Assembly (NCBI GenBank): GCA_041391965.1
Contig: JAWKMZ010000005.1
Span: 62,001 to 126,000 of the forward strand
Direction of reading: 5' to 3'
Length of the DNA: 64,000 nt
From: JAWKMZ01 sp041391965
GTDB lineage: Bacteria > Bacteroidota > Bacteroidia > Flavobacteriales > Flavobacteriaceae
The position numbers and the translations under genes were made by a program. Position 1 is the stretch's first letter. Each line of letters opens with the position of its first letter. Shown here one piece after another: positions 17,403 to 25,834 of this stretch. Below the pieces are notes generated by a model. The model did not search any database. It was not told the DNA's origin and saw nothing but the letters and a program-made list of their open reading frames with translations.

Positions 17403-18269
17403 TTAAGGTTTTATTGCAATCAAATTAACATATGGATAACGCATTTGTTTAATTTCCTCAATCATTTTACCATTTACGATCCGATACCAGACATAACCCC
17501 AGTTTTGCATAATATCGTAAATATCATAAACAGAATATCCAGCATTAAAAGTATTTTCTTCAGTAAACTCAACCATAACAATAGGTTTATAATCAACAAA
17601 AAATTGACTTCCTCCATTTAAAACAAATTTCTCCCAACCTTCAACATCTATTTTTACCAATCGAATGAGTTCTTTATTTATTGTATTAAGTTGTATCTCT
17701 AAAGTTGAGACAGGAACTTTGATTTTATCATTTAATTTATCATCCTGACTTGGAGCAAATGAATTCCACGCATCATACCCCTTATTTGAAATATAGAATG
17801 TTAGCTCTTTTGGCGCATCAGACAAACCAATATTTCTACAGTCTATATTTTTAAAACCATTTAAATCAACATTTTCTTTTAATCTAAAATAGGTTATTGG
17901 TGAAGGCTCAAAACAAATAACTTTACCTTCTTCTCCTACAATTTTAGAAGCTATTAAAGAAAACAAACCTATATTGGCTCCAACATCGATAAAAATATCA
18001 CCCTCTTTTAAGTTAGAAGAAACATAGTCTATTTCAGCTTTCTCAAATCCTTCATAAATAATTCTGGATAACACACTGTCTTTGTATAAATTTACTTTAA
18101 TAGTATTATAAGTAAACACAAACGATTCATTTCCATTAAATAAAGTATCCCATTTATTATCGGCTTTCATTTTCAACTTCTCATCTTGAAATTTTTGAAA
18201 ATTTTTCAACAATTTAGACAACCTTCCGGCAATATGATATAAAGGTCTTTTCAAGATACGTCTATCCAT
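17403..18269 (-). CDS. FkbM-family methyltransferase
   Basis: 288 residues. The SAM-binding FIDVGANIGLFSLIASK lies near 93-109, followed by VICFEPSP, and later RLVKIDVEGWEKFVL near 208-222, the classical FkbM set. The first 75 residues are an extra helical/basic region. It likely O-methylates a sugar of the exported polysaccharide or a terminal residue. It lies between an epimerase gene (29-base gap) and wzm (94-base gap). In ABC-exported O-antigens chain ends are often methylated, so a terminal methylation role is possible but unproven. Confidence 0.89.
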   Translation of the reverse strand: MDRRILKRPLYHIAGRLSKLLKNFQKFQDEKLKMKADNKWDTLFNGNESFVFTYNTIKVNLYKDSVLSRIIYEGFEKAEIDYVSSNLKEGDIFIDVGANIGLFSLIASKIVGEEGKVICFEPSPITYFRLKENVDLNGFKNIDCRNIGLSDAPKELTFYISNKGYDAWNSFAPSQDDKLNDKIKVPVSTLEIQLNTINKELIRLVKIDVEGWEKFVLNGGSQFFVDYKPIVMVEFTEENTFNAGYSVYDIYDIMQNWGYVWYRIVNGKMIEEIKQMRYPYVNLIAIKP

Positions 18270-18298
18270 TTTATTTAATAATTAATATTTAGTAAACT

Positions 18299-19219
18299 TT
18301 AAATTATCTCTTTTAACATTCTTTTTAGACCTTCATCTAAAGAGGTTAAATCACGCTGCAACAAGATTTTCATTTTGGTTACATCTGGACAGCGTCGACG
18401 CATATCGCCTTCTGTTAAGGCTGGTAAATGTATTATTTCAGAATTGGAGTTAGTGATATTAATTATTTTTTTTGCAAGCTCCAACACTGTCATTTCTTTA
18501 TCATTACCTACATTAAGTACCGCATTGTTATAATTTTTATTACGCAAAACTGTTATACAAGTATCCACCGTATCTTTAATATAGCAAAAAGAACGGGTTT
18601 GCTGACCATCGCCATAAATAGTGATAGGTTCATTTTTTAAGGCTGCTTTTAAAAACCGAGGAATCACAAAATCATCACTTTGATGTGGGCCATAGGTATT
18701 AAAAAAACGAAAGATGGTATAATCTAATCCGTATTCCTTTTGATAGGCTTTAAAAAAAGCTTCTCCTACATTTTTAACAATGGCATAAGGCAAACGCGAA
18801 TTTAAAGGTGTCGTATTTTCGTTCTGCGGAATTTCAAAAGGTTCGCCATACACTTCAGAAGAACTGGAATAAAACACACGCTTAACACCAGAATTTTTAG
18901 AAAGTGATAAGATATTCTTAATCCCTTCAATATCTTCCAATACCGCAACAGGATGCTCTAAAGTACGTTTAACACCAACAACAGCCGCTAAATGAAAGAC
19001 ATAGTCAAAATCAAAACGTCCAAAAATAGGAACAATATCATTATAGGTATTCACATTGGCATTGATAAAAGTAATATTGGCCGCTTTAGGAACTTTATCG
19101 AGATGCCCTGTCAATAAATTATCAACAATAATGATATTATAGCTGTCTGTTTCAGACAATTTTGCCGCCAAAGCACTCCCAATATTGCCAGCACCTCCTG
19201 TAATTAAAAAATTGGTCAT
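18299..19219 (-). CDS. NAD-dependent nucleotide-sugar epimerase/dehydratase (extended SDR)
   Basis: 306 residues. Rossmann motif TGGAGNIGS (about 7-15), catalytic SSSSEVYGE and YAIVK (Tyr-x3-Lys), then FFNTYGPHQ and FCYIKDT show a full extended SDR. It resembles UDP-glucose 4-epimerase and UDP-glucuronate decarboxylase groups, and could act on a UDP-GlcA/GalNAcA-type sugar or another donor for this polysaccharide. The exact reaction cannot be set from sequence by eye. A gap of 240 bases lies upstream, so the gene may have a promoter of its own. Confidence 0.85.
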   Translation of the reverse strand: MTNFLITGGAGNIGSALAAKLSETDSYNIIIVDNLLTGHLDKVPKAANITFINANVNTYNDIVPIFGRFDFDYVFHLAAVVGVKRTLEHPVAVLEDIEGIKNILSLSKNSGVKRVFYSSSSEVYGEPFEIPQNENTTPLNSRLPYAIVKNVGEAFFKAYQKEYGLDYTIFRFFNTYGPHQSDDFVIPRFLKAALKNEPITIYGDGQQTRSFCYIKDTVDTCITVLRNKNYNNAVLNVGNDKEMTVLELAKKIINITNSNSEIIHLPALTEGDMRRRCPDVTKMKILLQRDLTSLDEGLKRMLKEII

Positions 19220-19459
19220 ATAAAGTGTTAAGTGATAAAGAAAAGTACCAACCTAAAAGGTCACCTCACTTTACTTTAAAATGTTAAGAATGTCTATTGT
19301 GCTATTAATCAAACAAAAATCAAGAGCGAATATAAAAAAATTGATGGAACTCCTTATTCAAAAATCTTTAAAATTAAATTTTTGATTCAAAAAATCATAA
19401 ATTTCTTCCTTAAAAAGAGGTGGTGTTTAAAAAATGGAAGTTTGTTAAAACTATGAATC

Positions 19460-20461
19460 TTAACTTTGTACAGGCGTAGATTTCTCAAACCAATCCCAAG
19501 TCATTTTCAAGCCTTCTCTAACTGTATATTGCGGTTGGTAATTCAATAAATGTTGTGCCTTAGAAATATCTGCCAACGAATCGCGTACATCGCCTTGACG
19601 CTCTGGTCCATATATAGCTTCAACTTCTGATTGTGCTGCCTGCTTTAAAGCATCCCATAAATAATTAATATCAATACGCTCACCACAGGCCACATTAAAG
19701 ACCTCGTTTGATGCCTCTTTAGAAGCAAAAAATCCACGAACATTCGCTTGTACGGCATTGTCCACAAAGGTAAAATCGCGTGTTTGTGCACCATCGCCAT
19801 TAATAGTGGGTGACTCCTTATCTTTAAGAGCCTGCATAAATAAAGGAATAACTGCTGCATAAGCCCCATTAGGACTTTGTTTAGGGCCAAATACATTAAA
19901 ATAGCGCAATCCTACAACATCCGTTTGATAAGTAGTTCCAAATACATTAGCATACAACTCATTGACATATTTAGTTACTGCGTAAGGCGATAACGGATTT
20001 CCTATTTTATCCTCCACTTTTGGCAACGATTTGCTATCTCCATAAGTAGAGCTGGATGCAGCATACACCATCCGTTTTACCGTTGGACTTTCTTTTAGCG
20101 CAATCATCATATTTAGAAACCCAGAAATGTTAACCGCATTGGTAGTAGCAGGATCATGGATAGAACGCGGTACAGAGCCCAAAGCAGCTTGATGCGACAC
20201 ATAATCAATATCAATCATGGCGCTTTTGCAAGTTTCTATATCCCGAATATCACCTTCTATCAATTCAAAATTAGGAAGAGCCATAAACTCTGTTAAATTA
20301 TCACGATAGCCATTTGAAAAATTATCGAGAACTCGTACTTTTTTAGCCTTGTATTTAAGCAAATACTGCACTAAATTAGAACCAATAAATCCTGCGCCTC
20401 CTGTTACCAGAAACGAAAATTTTGAGAGGTCGTTTGGGCTGTGGTAGTTGTTTTCAAACAT
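19460..20461 (-). CDS. wbpP: UDP-N-acetylhexosamine(uronate) C4-epimerase (WbpP/TviC type)
   Basis: 333 residues. After a short N-terminal extension typical of WbpP/TviC come FLVTGGAGFIGSN (Rossmann), HQAALGSVPRS, the AASSSTYGD serine/threonine motif, SPYAVTKY (Tyr-x3-Lys) and RYFNVFGPKQ. The family interconverts UDP-GlcNAc and UDP-GalNAc or their uronates. The wbpO-like dehydrogenase sits immediately upstream (98-base gap), the same pair that makes UDP-GalNAcA in Pseudomonas O6 and Salmonella Vi loci, so I infer the same product here. Confidence 0.92.
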   Translation of the reverse strand: MFENNYHSPNDLSKFSFLVTGGAGFIGSNLVQYLLKYKAKKVRVLDNFSNGYRDNLTEFMALPNFELIEGDIRDIETCKSAMIDIDYVSHQAALGSVPRSIHDPATTNAVNISGFLNMMIALKESPTVKRMVYAASSSTYGDSKSLPKVEDKIGNPLSPYAVTKYVNELYANVFGTTYQTDVVGLRYFNVFGPKQSPNGAYAAVIPLFMQALKDKESPTINGDGAQTRDFTFVDNAVQANVRGFFASKEASNEVFNVACGERIDINYLWDALKQAAQSEVEAIYGPERQGDVRDSLADISKAQHLLNYQPQYTVREGLKMTWDWFEKSTPVQS

Positions 20462-20519
20462 AATAAATAGTTGTAAACTGTAAAGGTAAGATTATTTATA
20501 ATACTATTTAAAGTGTATC

Positions 20520-20556
20520 GTAAGTGGTGAGAAGTGAGTTGTTAGACAACAGAACT
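20520..20556. repeat. Short GTTGTTAGACAAC palindrome related to the wzm/wzt repeats
   Basis: The gap between wbpO and wbpP contains GTGAGTTGTTAGACAACAGA, whose core differs by one base from the GTTGTTGGACAAC palindrome in the array at 15868-15984. It looks like a stray copy of the same repeat family. Confidence 0.55.
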
Positions 20557-20559
20557 AAA

Positions 20560-21852
20560 TCACAAACGAGCATCTGTTAAATACTTTGGATACAACGATT
20601 TAACATCAAATACAACACCCATATCCGATTTTAGGTTTTTAATATCCAAGTCTAAAAACTCTTGATGTGACACTGCCAATACAATAGCATCATAATCAGA
20701 TTTTAAATGCTGTACTGAAGACAATAAGTCAAGTTTATACTCATGCTGCACTTCTTCTGCAGAAGCCCAAGGGTCATACACATCCACATGAACATCATAG
20801 GTTTGAAATTCTTTAACAATATCAATAACTCTTGAATTCCGAATATCTGGGCAATTTTCTTTAAACGTAATGCCTAAAACCAAGACATTAGAATTTTTGA
20901 TGGTCGCTCCTTTTTTAATCATCAACTTTACAGTTTCTTGGGCCACATAACTTCCCATGCTATCGTTCATCTTACGACCAGCCAAAATAATTTCAGGATT
21001 ATAGCCTGTTTCAATAGCTTTTTGAGCTAAATAATAGGGATCAACACCTATACAATGCCCTCCTACTAATCCTGGAGACATTTTAATAAAATTCCATTTA
21101 GTACCTGCGGCTTCCAAAACCGCTTTGGTATCAATATCTAAAAGTCGGAAGATTTTTGACAACTCATTGACGAAAGCAATATTAATATCACGCTGTGAAT
21201 TTTCAATCACTTTTGCTGCTTCGGCCACTTTGATTGAAGGCGCCATATGAGTTCCTGCAGTAATAATGGATTTATATAAATTATCAACTTTGATGGCAAT
21301 TTCGGGAGTCGAGCCAGAAGTTACTTTTAATATTTTTGTAACTGTATGTGTCTTGTCTCCTGGGTTGATACGCTCTGGAGAGTAGCCTGCAAAAAAATCG
21401 GTATTAAAGGTAAGTCCAGATTGCGATTCTAAAATAGGAACACAAATATCTTCCGTAACACCAGGATATACAGTTGATTCATAGATGACAACATCTCCTT
21501 TTTTAAGCACTTTCCCAACGGTTTCACTGGCTTTGACTAAAGGTGTAAAAATAGGTTTGTTCAAGGCATCTGTTGGGGTTGGCACTGTAACAATATAAAT
21601 GGTCGCTTTTGCGATGTCTTCAGGTTTATCAGTGATATAAAGTCCGTTGTTAGCATCAAGATTAGTGGTAAGCACCTGCTTTAAATCGGCATCAGCTACT
21701 TCAAGGGTTTTATCACTTCCTATCTTTAACTCGCCAATACGTTTTGGGTTGATATCAAAACCAATAACAAAATATTTTTTTGCAAATTCAACGGCTAAAG
21801 GCAATCCTACATATCCTAATCCAACAATGGTAATCTTATAATTTGTATTCAT
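20560..21852 (-). CDS. wbpO: UDP-N-acetyl-D-hexosamine/galactosamine 6-dehydrogenase (WbpO/TviB type)
   Basis: 430 residues, normal for nucleotide-sugar dehydrogenases. N-terminal NAD site IVGLGYVGLPLAVEFA; TVPTPTD; ESTVYPGVTED; SPERINPGDK; KVAEAAKVIENSQRDINIA (key K-E-KVIEN-QRD); and the catalytic cysteine in VGGHCIGVDPYYL near 260. The enzyme oxidises C6 of UDP-GalNAc or UDP-GlcNAc to the uronic acid with two NAD. Its ATG follows the sugar-phosphate transferase stop by one base. With wbpP it supplies UDP-GalNAcA. Confidence 0.94.
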   Translation of the reverse strand: MNTNYKITIVGLGYVGLPLAVEFAKKYFVIGFDINPKRIGELKIGSDKTLEVADADLKQVLTTNLDANNGLYITDKPEDIAKATIYIVTVPTPTDALNKPIFTPLVKASETVGKVLKKGDVVIYESTVYPGVTEDICVPILESQSGLTFNTDFFAGYSPERINPGDKTHTVTKILKVTSGSTPEIAIKVDNLYKSIITAGTHMAPSIKVAEAAKVIENSQRDINIAFVNELSKIFRLLDIDTKAVLEAAGTKWNFIKMSPGLVGGHCIGVDPYYLAQKAIETGYNPEIILAGRKMNDSMGSYVAQETVKLMIKKGATIKNSNVLVLGITFKENCPDIRNSRVIDIVKEFQTYDVHVDVYDPWASAEEVQHEYKLDLLSSVQHLKSDYDAIVLAVSHQEFLDLDIKNLKSDMGVVFDVKSLYPKYLTDARL

Positions 21853-21853
21853 T

Positions 21854-22441
21854 TTAGTTGCGTAACGATTTAAAAATATAGGCTAAATCTAAGGAAAAAC
21901 TCCAATTCTGCACATACTTTTTATTAATTTCAACCTTATCTGCCCAAATAATCGTTCTATTGTATGTTTCTGGGTCAGACTGCTGTGCTAATAAGGCCTC
22001 TTCATGTTTATATTTTAAAGTAGCGGGTCCTGTAATGCCTGGTTTAACTTTTAAAACTATTGTGTCTTCGCCTTCTAAAACATCAGCAAAACCTTCTACA
22101 TCAGGTCGTGGTCCAACAAAACTCATCTGCCCAAAAAGAACATTAATTACTTGTGGCCATTCATCTAATTTATGGGTTCTTAACCAACGTCCAAATCGGG
22201 TCGCGCTTTTAGAAAGTTGTCCCAATTGGTGTGACTCTTTTTTTAAAGTTCTGATTTTATACATCCAGAATAGTTTTTTGTGCTGCCCTACACGTCGCTG
22301 TGCAAAGAGCCCCCATTGGCGCGTATCAATGGTTGCCAAAAACACCAACAAAACGATTGGGATGCTAAGCAAAGGTAAAAGACATAGCCCAAAAAGAATA
22401 TCGAATCCTCGCTTTAAAGCCAATTGGCGTTTAGAAATCAT
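21854..22441 (-). CDS. Initiating sugar-phosphate transferase (PglC/WcaJ-family, small monotopic form)
   Basis: 195 residues, the short form with one re-entrant N-terminal hydrophobic helix (about 12-35) and the catalytic domain. Motifs: FAQRRVGQ, YKIRTL, KLDEWPQVINVLFGQMSFVGPRP, where the Asp-Glu pair is catalytic and VGPRP is family-wide. It transfers a phospho-sugar from a UDP donor to undecaprenyl phosphate at the inner membrane, the first committed step of chain building. It abuts wzc (next base) and wbpO (one base), so all three are co-translated. Donor sugar unknown. Confidence 0.93.
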   Translation of the reverse strand: MISKRQLALKRGFDILFGLCLLPLLSIPIVLLVFLATIDTRQWGLFAQRRVGQHKKLFWMYKIRTLKKESHQLGQLSKSATRFGRWLRTHKLDEWPQVINVLFGQMSFVGPRPDVEGFADVLEGEDTIVLKVKPGITGPATLKYKHEEALLAQQSDPETYNRTIIWADKVEINKKYVQNWSFSLDLAYIFKSLRN

Positions 22442-24925
22442 TTAGAGACGTTTTATAAAGCGCTTTACCCGTTTTATGACTGATGCTTTCCCATCATTTT
22501 CGTGGTAGGCATTGCCATAAACACCGTATCCGTAACCATAACCGTAGCCGTAACCGTAGCCGTAACCATAATTATGATTGGTTTTATGCTTATAAAAATT
22601 GAGTACAAAACTGATGTTCTTTACTTCGCCCATTTTATATTTAGCATTGATAAGTGCTAACATTCCTTTTTTAGTATAGTCCAAACGTACCATAAAAATA
22701 GTAGCATCGGCATATTGAGCTAACTCTAACGCATCTGTTACTAAGCCTAAAGGTGGCGTGTCGAGCACAATCATATCATAGGTTTGACGCAGTTCTGCCA
22801 TCAACACTTTCATCCGATCACTCATCAATAACTCGGAAGGGTTTGGTGGTACAGGTCCAGACAGTGCCACATCTAAATTTTCTATATGCGATACATATTT
22901 GACTTCCTCAAAAGAGCTTTCACCAATTAAATAGTTAACAATTCCTCTTTCATTGGTAATTCCGAAATCATCGAAGATTTTAGGTTTCCGTAAATCCATC
23001 CCTAAAAGCAAGGTCTTTTTACCAGACAGCGCATAAACAGTGGCAATGTTAATAGAGCAAAACGTCTTCCCTTCACCACTAACCGAGGATGTAAGCATAA
23101 TAGTGCGCCCTAATCCGTTTTCGTCTTTTCCTTGTTTTTTATAAATAAATTGCAAGCTGGAACGGATAGCACGAAATGATTCTGCTACAGCTGACTTTGG
23201 TTTTTCAAAAACTACTAAGTTGTTTTTGTAATTGTACTTTCCTATTAATCCTAAAATAGGAATAGATGATAAGCGTTCTACTTCATCAGAGCCATGGATG
23301 GTACTATCTAATAAAAAGATGACAAAAATCAAAAACATAGGGGCAAAAAAACCAACCATAAGTGCCATCATGTAATTAAGTGATTTGTTAGGTCCAATCA
23401 AACCACCGCCAATATCTTTAGCTTCATCAATAACAGAAATATCCGACACATTAGCAGCCTTCACAATAGCAGCTTCACCGCGTTTGGCAAGATATACATC
23501 ATAAGCCTGTTGGCTAATGTTCATTTTGCGTTCAATTTTTAAATACTTTTGTTGGTCTTCTGGCAAAGAACTTAACTGAGCTTCTAAATTGGCAATAGTT
23601 TTGCTGATGGTATTCATTTGAATACGTGTGATGTTTTTAGTAGCATCTAAGGTTTCTAAAAGTACATTCTTTTCGGCATCAATTTGTTTGTCAATATCTT
23701 TAAACAAAATACTCCCCTCTTTAGTCGTATATTCCAAATTTTGACGCTCAATGGCCAGAGCGGTTATTTTAGAAACACCAGATACAATATTGGCTTCTTC
23801 AATACCAACAGAGGTTGGTGCAGCAATTTTGGTATAGTCCGTTTTGGTACGCAGATAGTTTTCTAAAGCGTTTAAATAATTGAGTTTGGTTTGTTCTGCT
23901 TCTTTACTAACATCTAATTCTTTAAGTTTTTCTGAAATTTGCTGCATTTCATCACTCACATCAAAAACTTTGTTTTTTTTCCGGAACGTATTCATTTCAT
24001 CAGTCACATCTTTTAAATTATCATTGACTGCCGCCAAACTACTGTCAATAAATTTAATGGTATTAGTGGCATACAAATTTTTGCGTTCTAACTCAGTTAA
24101 GCTTAAAATAGAGGCAGTAGCGTTTAAATAATCGACAATTTTAGCCTTATTATTTCCAGCTAATGACAATTTTAATACTGAAGAAGATTCTTTAGAAAAC
24201 GGACTAATATTAATACCGCTTTGATAGGCACCAACCACGCTGTCAAAATTTAGAAACTGAACATAATATTCAGATTGTGGTACAATCACTTTATCAGGCC
24301 TTAAAGTAATGGTGGCATTAAAAAAGGGTAAGTTAATGGTTTGCCCTAAAGAATAGGTAGCAGTAAAAGCGCCTTGTGGCACTTTGACACTGTACTTTAC
24401 CTTATCTATAGGTCGTTGTAAGTTGGCAACAGTTCCTGTAAATTCTGTAAACAATTCAAATTTGGTCTCACTAATAAAACGAATACCAATAGGTTTACCC
24501 AACAACTCTCCTTTAGTTTTATCTAAAGTGACGACAAAAGGCGCATTTTTATAAATATCTTCCATTCGGTATTTGCCTTGTACCAAATAGTTCATATAAA
24601 ACTGTAAAGAATCTACTACCTTTTCATTATGACTTCTTGTTTTAATAGAGGTCATAATTTTTCCCACCTTTCCTGAAACGCCGCCCCAATTAAACGAAAT
24701 ACTGGTATTGGCAGTAAAAAATGGATTTTGCTCACTTTCAACAGAAATCAAAGATTCTAATTTGTAAATATTTTGTTTTCTTACATTAATCCAATATGCA
24801 ACAATTAGCGCAGCACCTATGCATAAAAACACTAGTTTCCATAAATTGAGTGCCTTAAACAAAAATCCTCTAAAATCGAACGTCATGCCTCTCGGCTCTG
24901 CATAATCTATTTCTTGCTCTTCCAT
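22442..24925 (-). CDS. wzc: Wzc-type polysaccharide co-polymerase and BY-kinase
   Basis: 827 residues. An N-terminal Wzz domain has membrane helices near 33-50 and around 525-545, with a long coiled-coil periplasmic part between. The cytoplasmic BY-kinase has Walker A SSVSGEGKT near 608-616, Walker A' GMDLRKPK and Walker B VLDTPPLG. The C-terminus carries about seven consecutive Gly-Tyr pairs (around 788-803), the tyrosine cluster that such kinases autophosphorylate. The protein controls chain length and couples polymerisation to Wza. It starts 13 bases after wza. The Gly-Tyr tail is written in a six-base DNA repeat, which may vary in copy number. Confidence 0.95.
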   Translation of the reverse strand: MEEQEIDYAEPRGMTFDFRGFLFKALNLWKLVFLCIGAALIVAYWINVRKQNIYKLESLISVESEQNPFFTANTSISFNWGGVSGKVGKIMTSIKTRSHNEKVVDSLQFYMNYLVQGKYRMEDIYKNAPFVVTLDKTKGELLGKPIGIRFISETKFELFTEFTGTVANLQRPIDKVKYSVKVPQGAFTATYSLGQTINLPFFNATITLRPDKVIVPQSEYYVQFLNFDSVVGAYQSGINISPFSKESSSVLKLSLAGNNKAKIVDYLNATASILSLTELERKNLYATNTIKFIDSSLAAVNDNLKDVTDEMNTFRKKNKVFDVSDEMQQISEKLKELDVSKEAEQTKLNYLNALENYLRTKTDYTKIAAPTSVGIEEANIVSGVSKITALAIERQNLEYTTKEGSILFKDIDKQIDAEKNVLLETLDATKNITRIQMNTISKTIANLEAQLSSLPEDQQKYLKIERKMNISQQAYDVYLAKRGEAAIVKAANVSDISVIDEAKDIGGGLIGPNKSLNYMMALMVGFFAPMFLIFVIFLLDSTIHGSDEVERLSSIPILGLIGKYNYKNNLVVFEKPKSAVAESFRAIRSSLQFIYKKQGKDENGLGRTIMLTSSVSGEGKTFCSINIATVYALSGKKTLLLGMDLRKPKIFDDFGITNERGIVNYLIGESSFEEVKYVSHIENLDVALSGPVPPNPSELLMSDRMKVLMAELRQTYDMIVLDTPPLGLVTDALELAQYADATIFMVRLDYTKKGMLALINAKYKMGEVKNISFVLNFYKHKTNHNYGYGYGYGYGYGYGYGVYGNAYHENDGKASVIKRVKRFIKRL
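22524..22570 (-). repeat. Hexanucleotide repeat coding the Gly-Tyr tail of Wzc
   Basis: On the minus strand GGNTAY units repeat about seven times (GGTTAC, GGCTAC, GGTTAT variants). The third-base variation shows the array has been partly stabilised, but its six-base period keeps the frame if units are gained or lost. Confidence 0.85.
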
Positions 24926-24938
24926 TTACACTCAAATA

Positions 24939-25733
24939 TTAAAGTCGATTAACTAATAAAATAGTGGTCGTAACCAAGCCTAAAACTGAAACTATTGTGG
25001 CAAGTGTTTCTCTTCCAGTAGTACCTGTTCCCCAAGATTTTTGTTTTAATGGTTTTACATAAATCATATCATTGGGCTGAATATAATAGTAAGGCGATTT
25101 CATTACGTTTACGTCTGTTAAATCTAAATGATGTATTTGTTGCCCTTGTGGATATTGTCTAATAATTGTTACATCCTTTAAATTACCTGTAATTGGAATA
25201 CCGCCAACATTGGCAATAGCTTCAAAAATATTCACTCGCTCCTGAAATAAAGTTTTGGTTCCTGTACTTCCAACCTCGCCCATAGCAGTATATCGCAAAC
25301 CAGCCAACTTAACCGTTACAAAAATATTAGCCGTTTTTTTAAATTGTTCCTCTAACAATTTGGTTTCAATAAGTTTTTCAATTTCTTCAGTTGTAAAGCC
25401 CAATACATTAATATACCCTAAAGTGGGTACTCTTATATTGCCGTGATCATCTACCGTAAACCCATCAAAATAAGCTCGCTCTGCCCCTGAAGCATTCAAA
25501 TTGGTATTACCAATAGGATTCAAAATGGACACATTGTTTTGATCTAACGCTTTTACTCGAATATTTAAAATATCATTTATTTGGACGCGATAAGGCTTTT
25601 GTTGCTCTACCATGACTTGTGTAGAATCTAAAGCTATGCTTTTATTTTGCATATACACTATATCTTTATGTGGGATACACGAAGTCAATAAACTACTGAT
25701 AATTAGACCTGTAACTACTATTATGCGTTTCAT
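24939..25733 (-). CDS. wza: Polysaccharide export outer-membrane lipoprotein (Wza family)
   Basis: 264 residues from the ATG at 25733. This start gives a type II signal peptide MKRIIVVTGLIISSLLTSC with the lipidated Cys19. An ATG 17 codons upstream (25784) is open but would place the start inside the promoter, so I reject it. The mature part has a Poly_export domain (YRVQINDILNIRV), SLBB-like repeats and a hydrophobic C-terminal helix (about 243-262) that would cross the outer membrane as in Wza. It forms the export channel that works with Wzc and is the promoter-proximal gene of the locus. Confidence 0.93.
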   Translation of the reverse strand: MKRIIVVTGLIISSLLTSCIPHKDIVYMQNKSIALDSTQVMVEQQKPYRVQINDILNIRVKALDQNNVSILNPIGNTNLNASGAERAYFDGFTVDDHGNIRVPTLGYINVLGFTTEEIEKLIETKLLEEQFKKTANIFVTVKLAGLRYTAMGEVGSTGTKTLFQERVNIFEAIANVGGIPITGNLKDVTIIRQYPQGQQIHHLDLTDVNVMKSPYYYIQPNDMIYVKPLKQKSWGTGTTGRETLATIVSVLGLVTTTILLVNRL

Positions 25734-25755
25734 ATGGAGCGTCCTTGTTGTTTGA

Positions 25756-25785
25756 CAAATATAACTTATCACTATGAATATCAAA
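25756..25785 (-). promoter_or_regulatory. Promoter of the polysaccharide operon
   Basis: On the minus strand a TTTG (-33, 25785-25782) and a TATATTTG (-7, 25763-25756) are separated by 18 bases, an excellent match to the Bacteroidota TTTG/TAnnTTTG consensus. It predicts transcription starting near 25750, about 17 bases before the wza ATG, and thereby decides that start. Confidence 0.8.
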
Positions 25786-25834
25786 ACTATTATCTATTTT
25801 TTTGGTTTATTTCCGTTATTTGCAAAAAAAGATT

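Noticed and set aside
25734..25784. Upstream ATG for the Wza-family gene
   Set aside because: It would lie inside the promoter and would bury the lipoprotein signal peptide.
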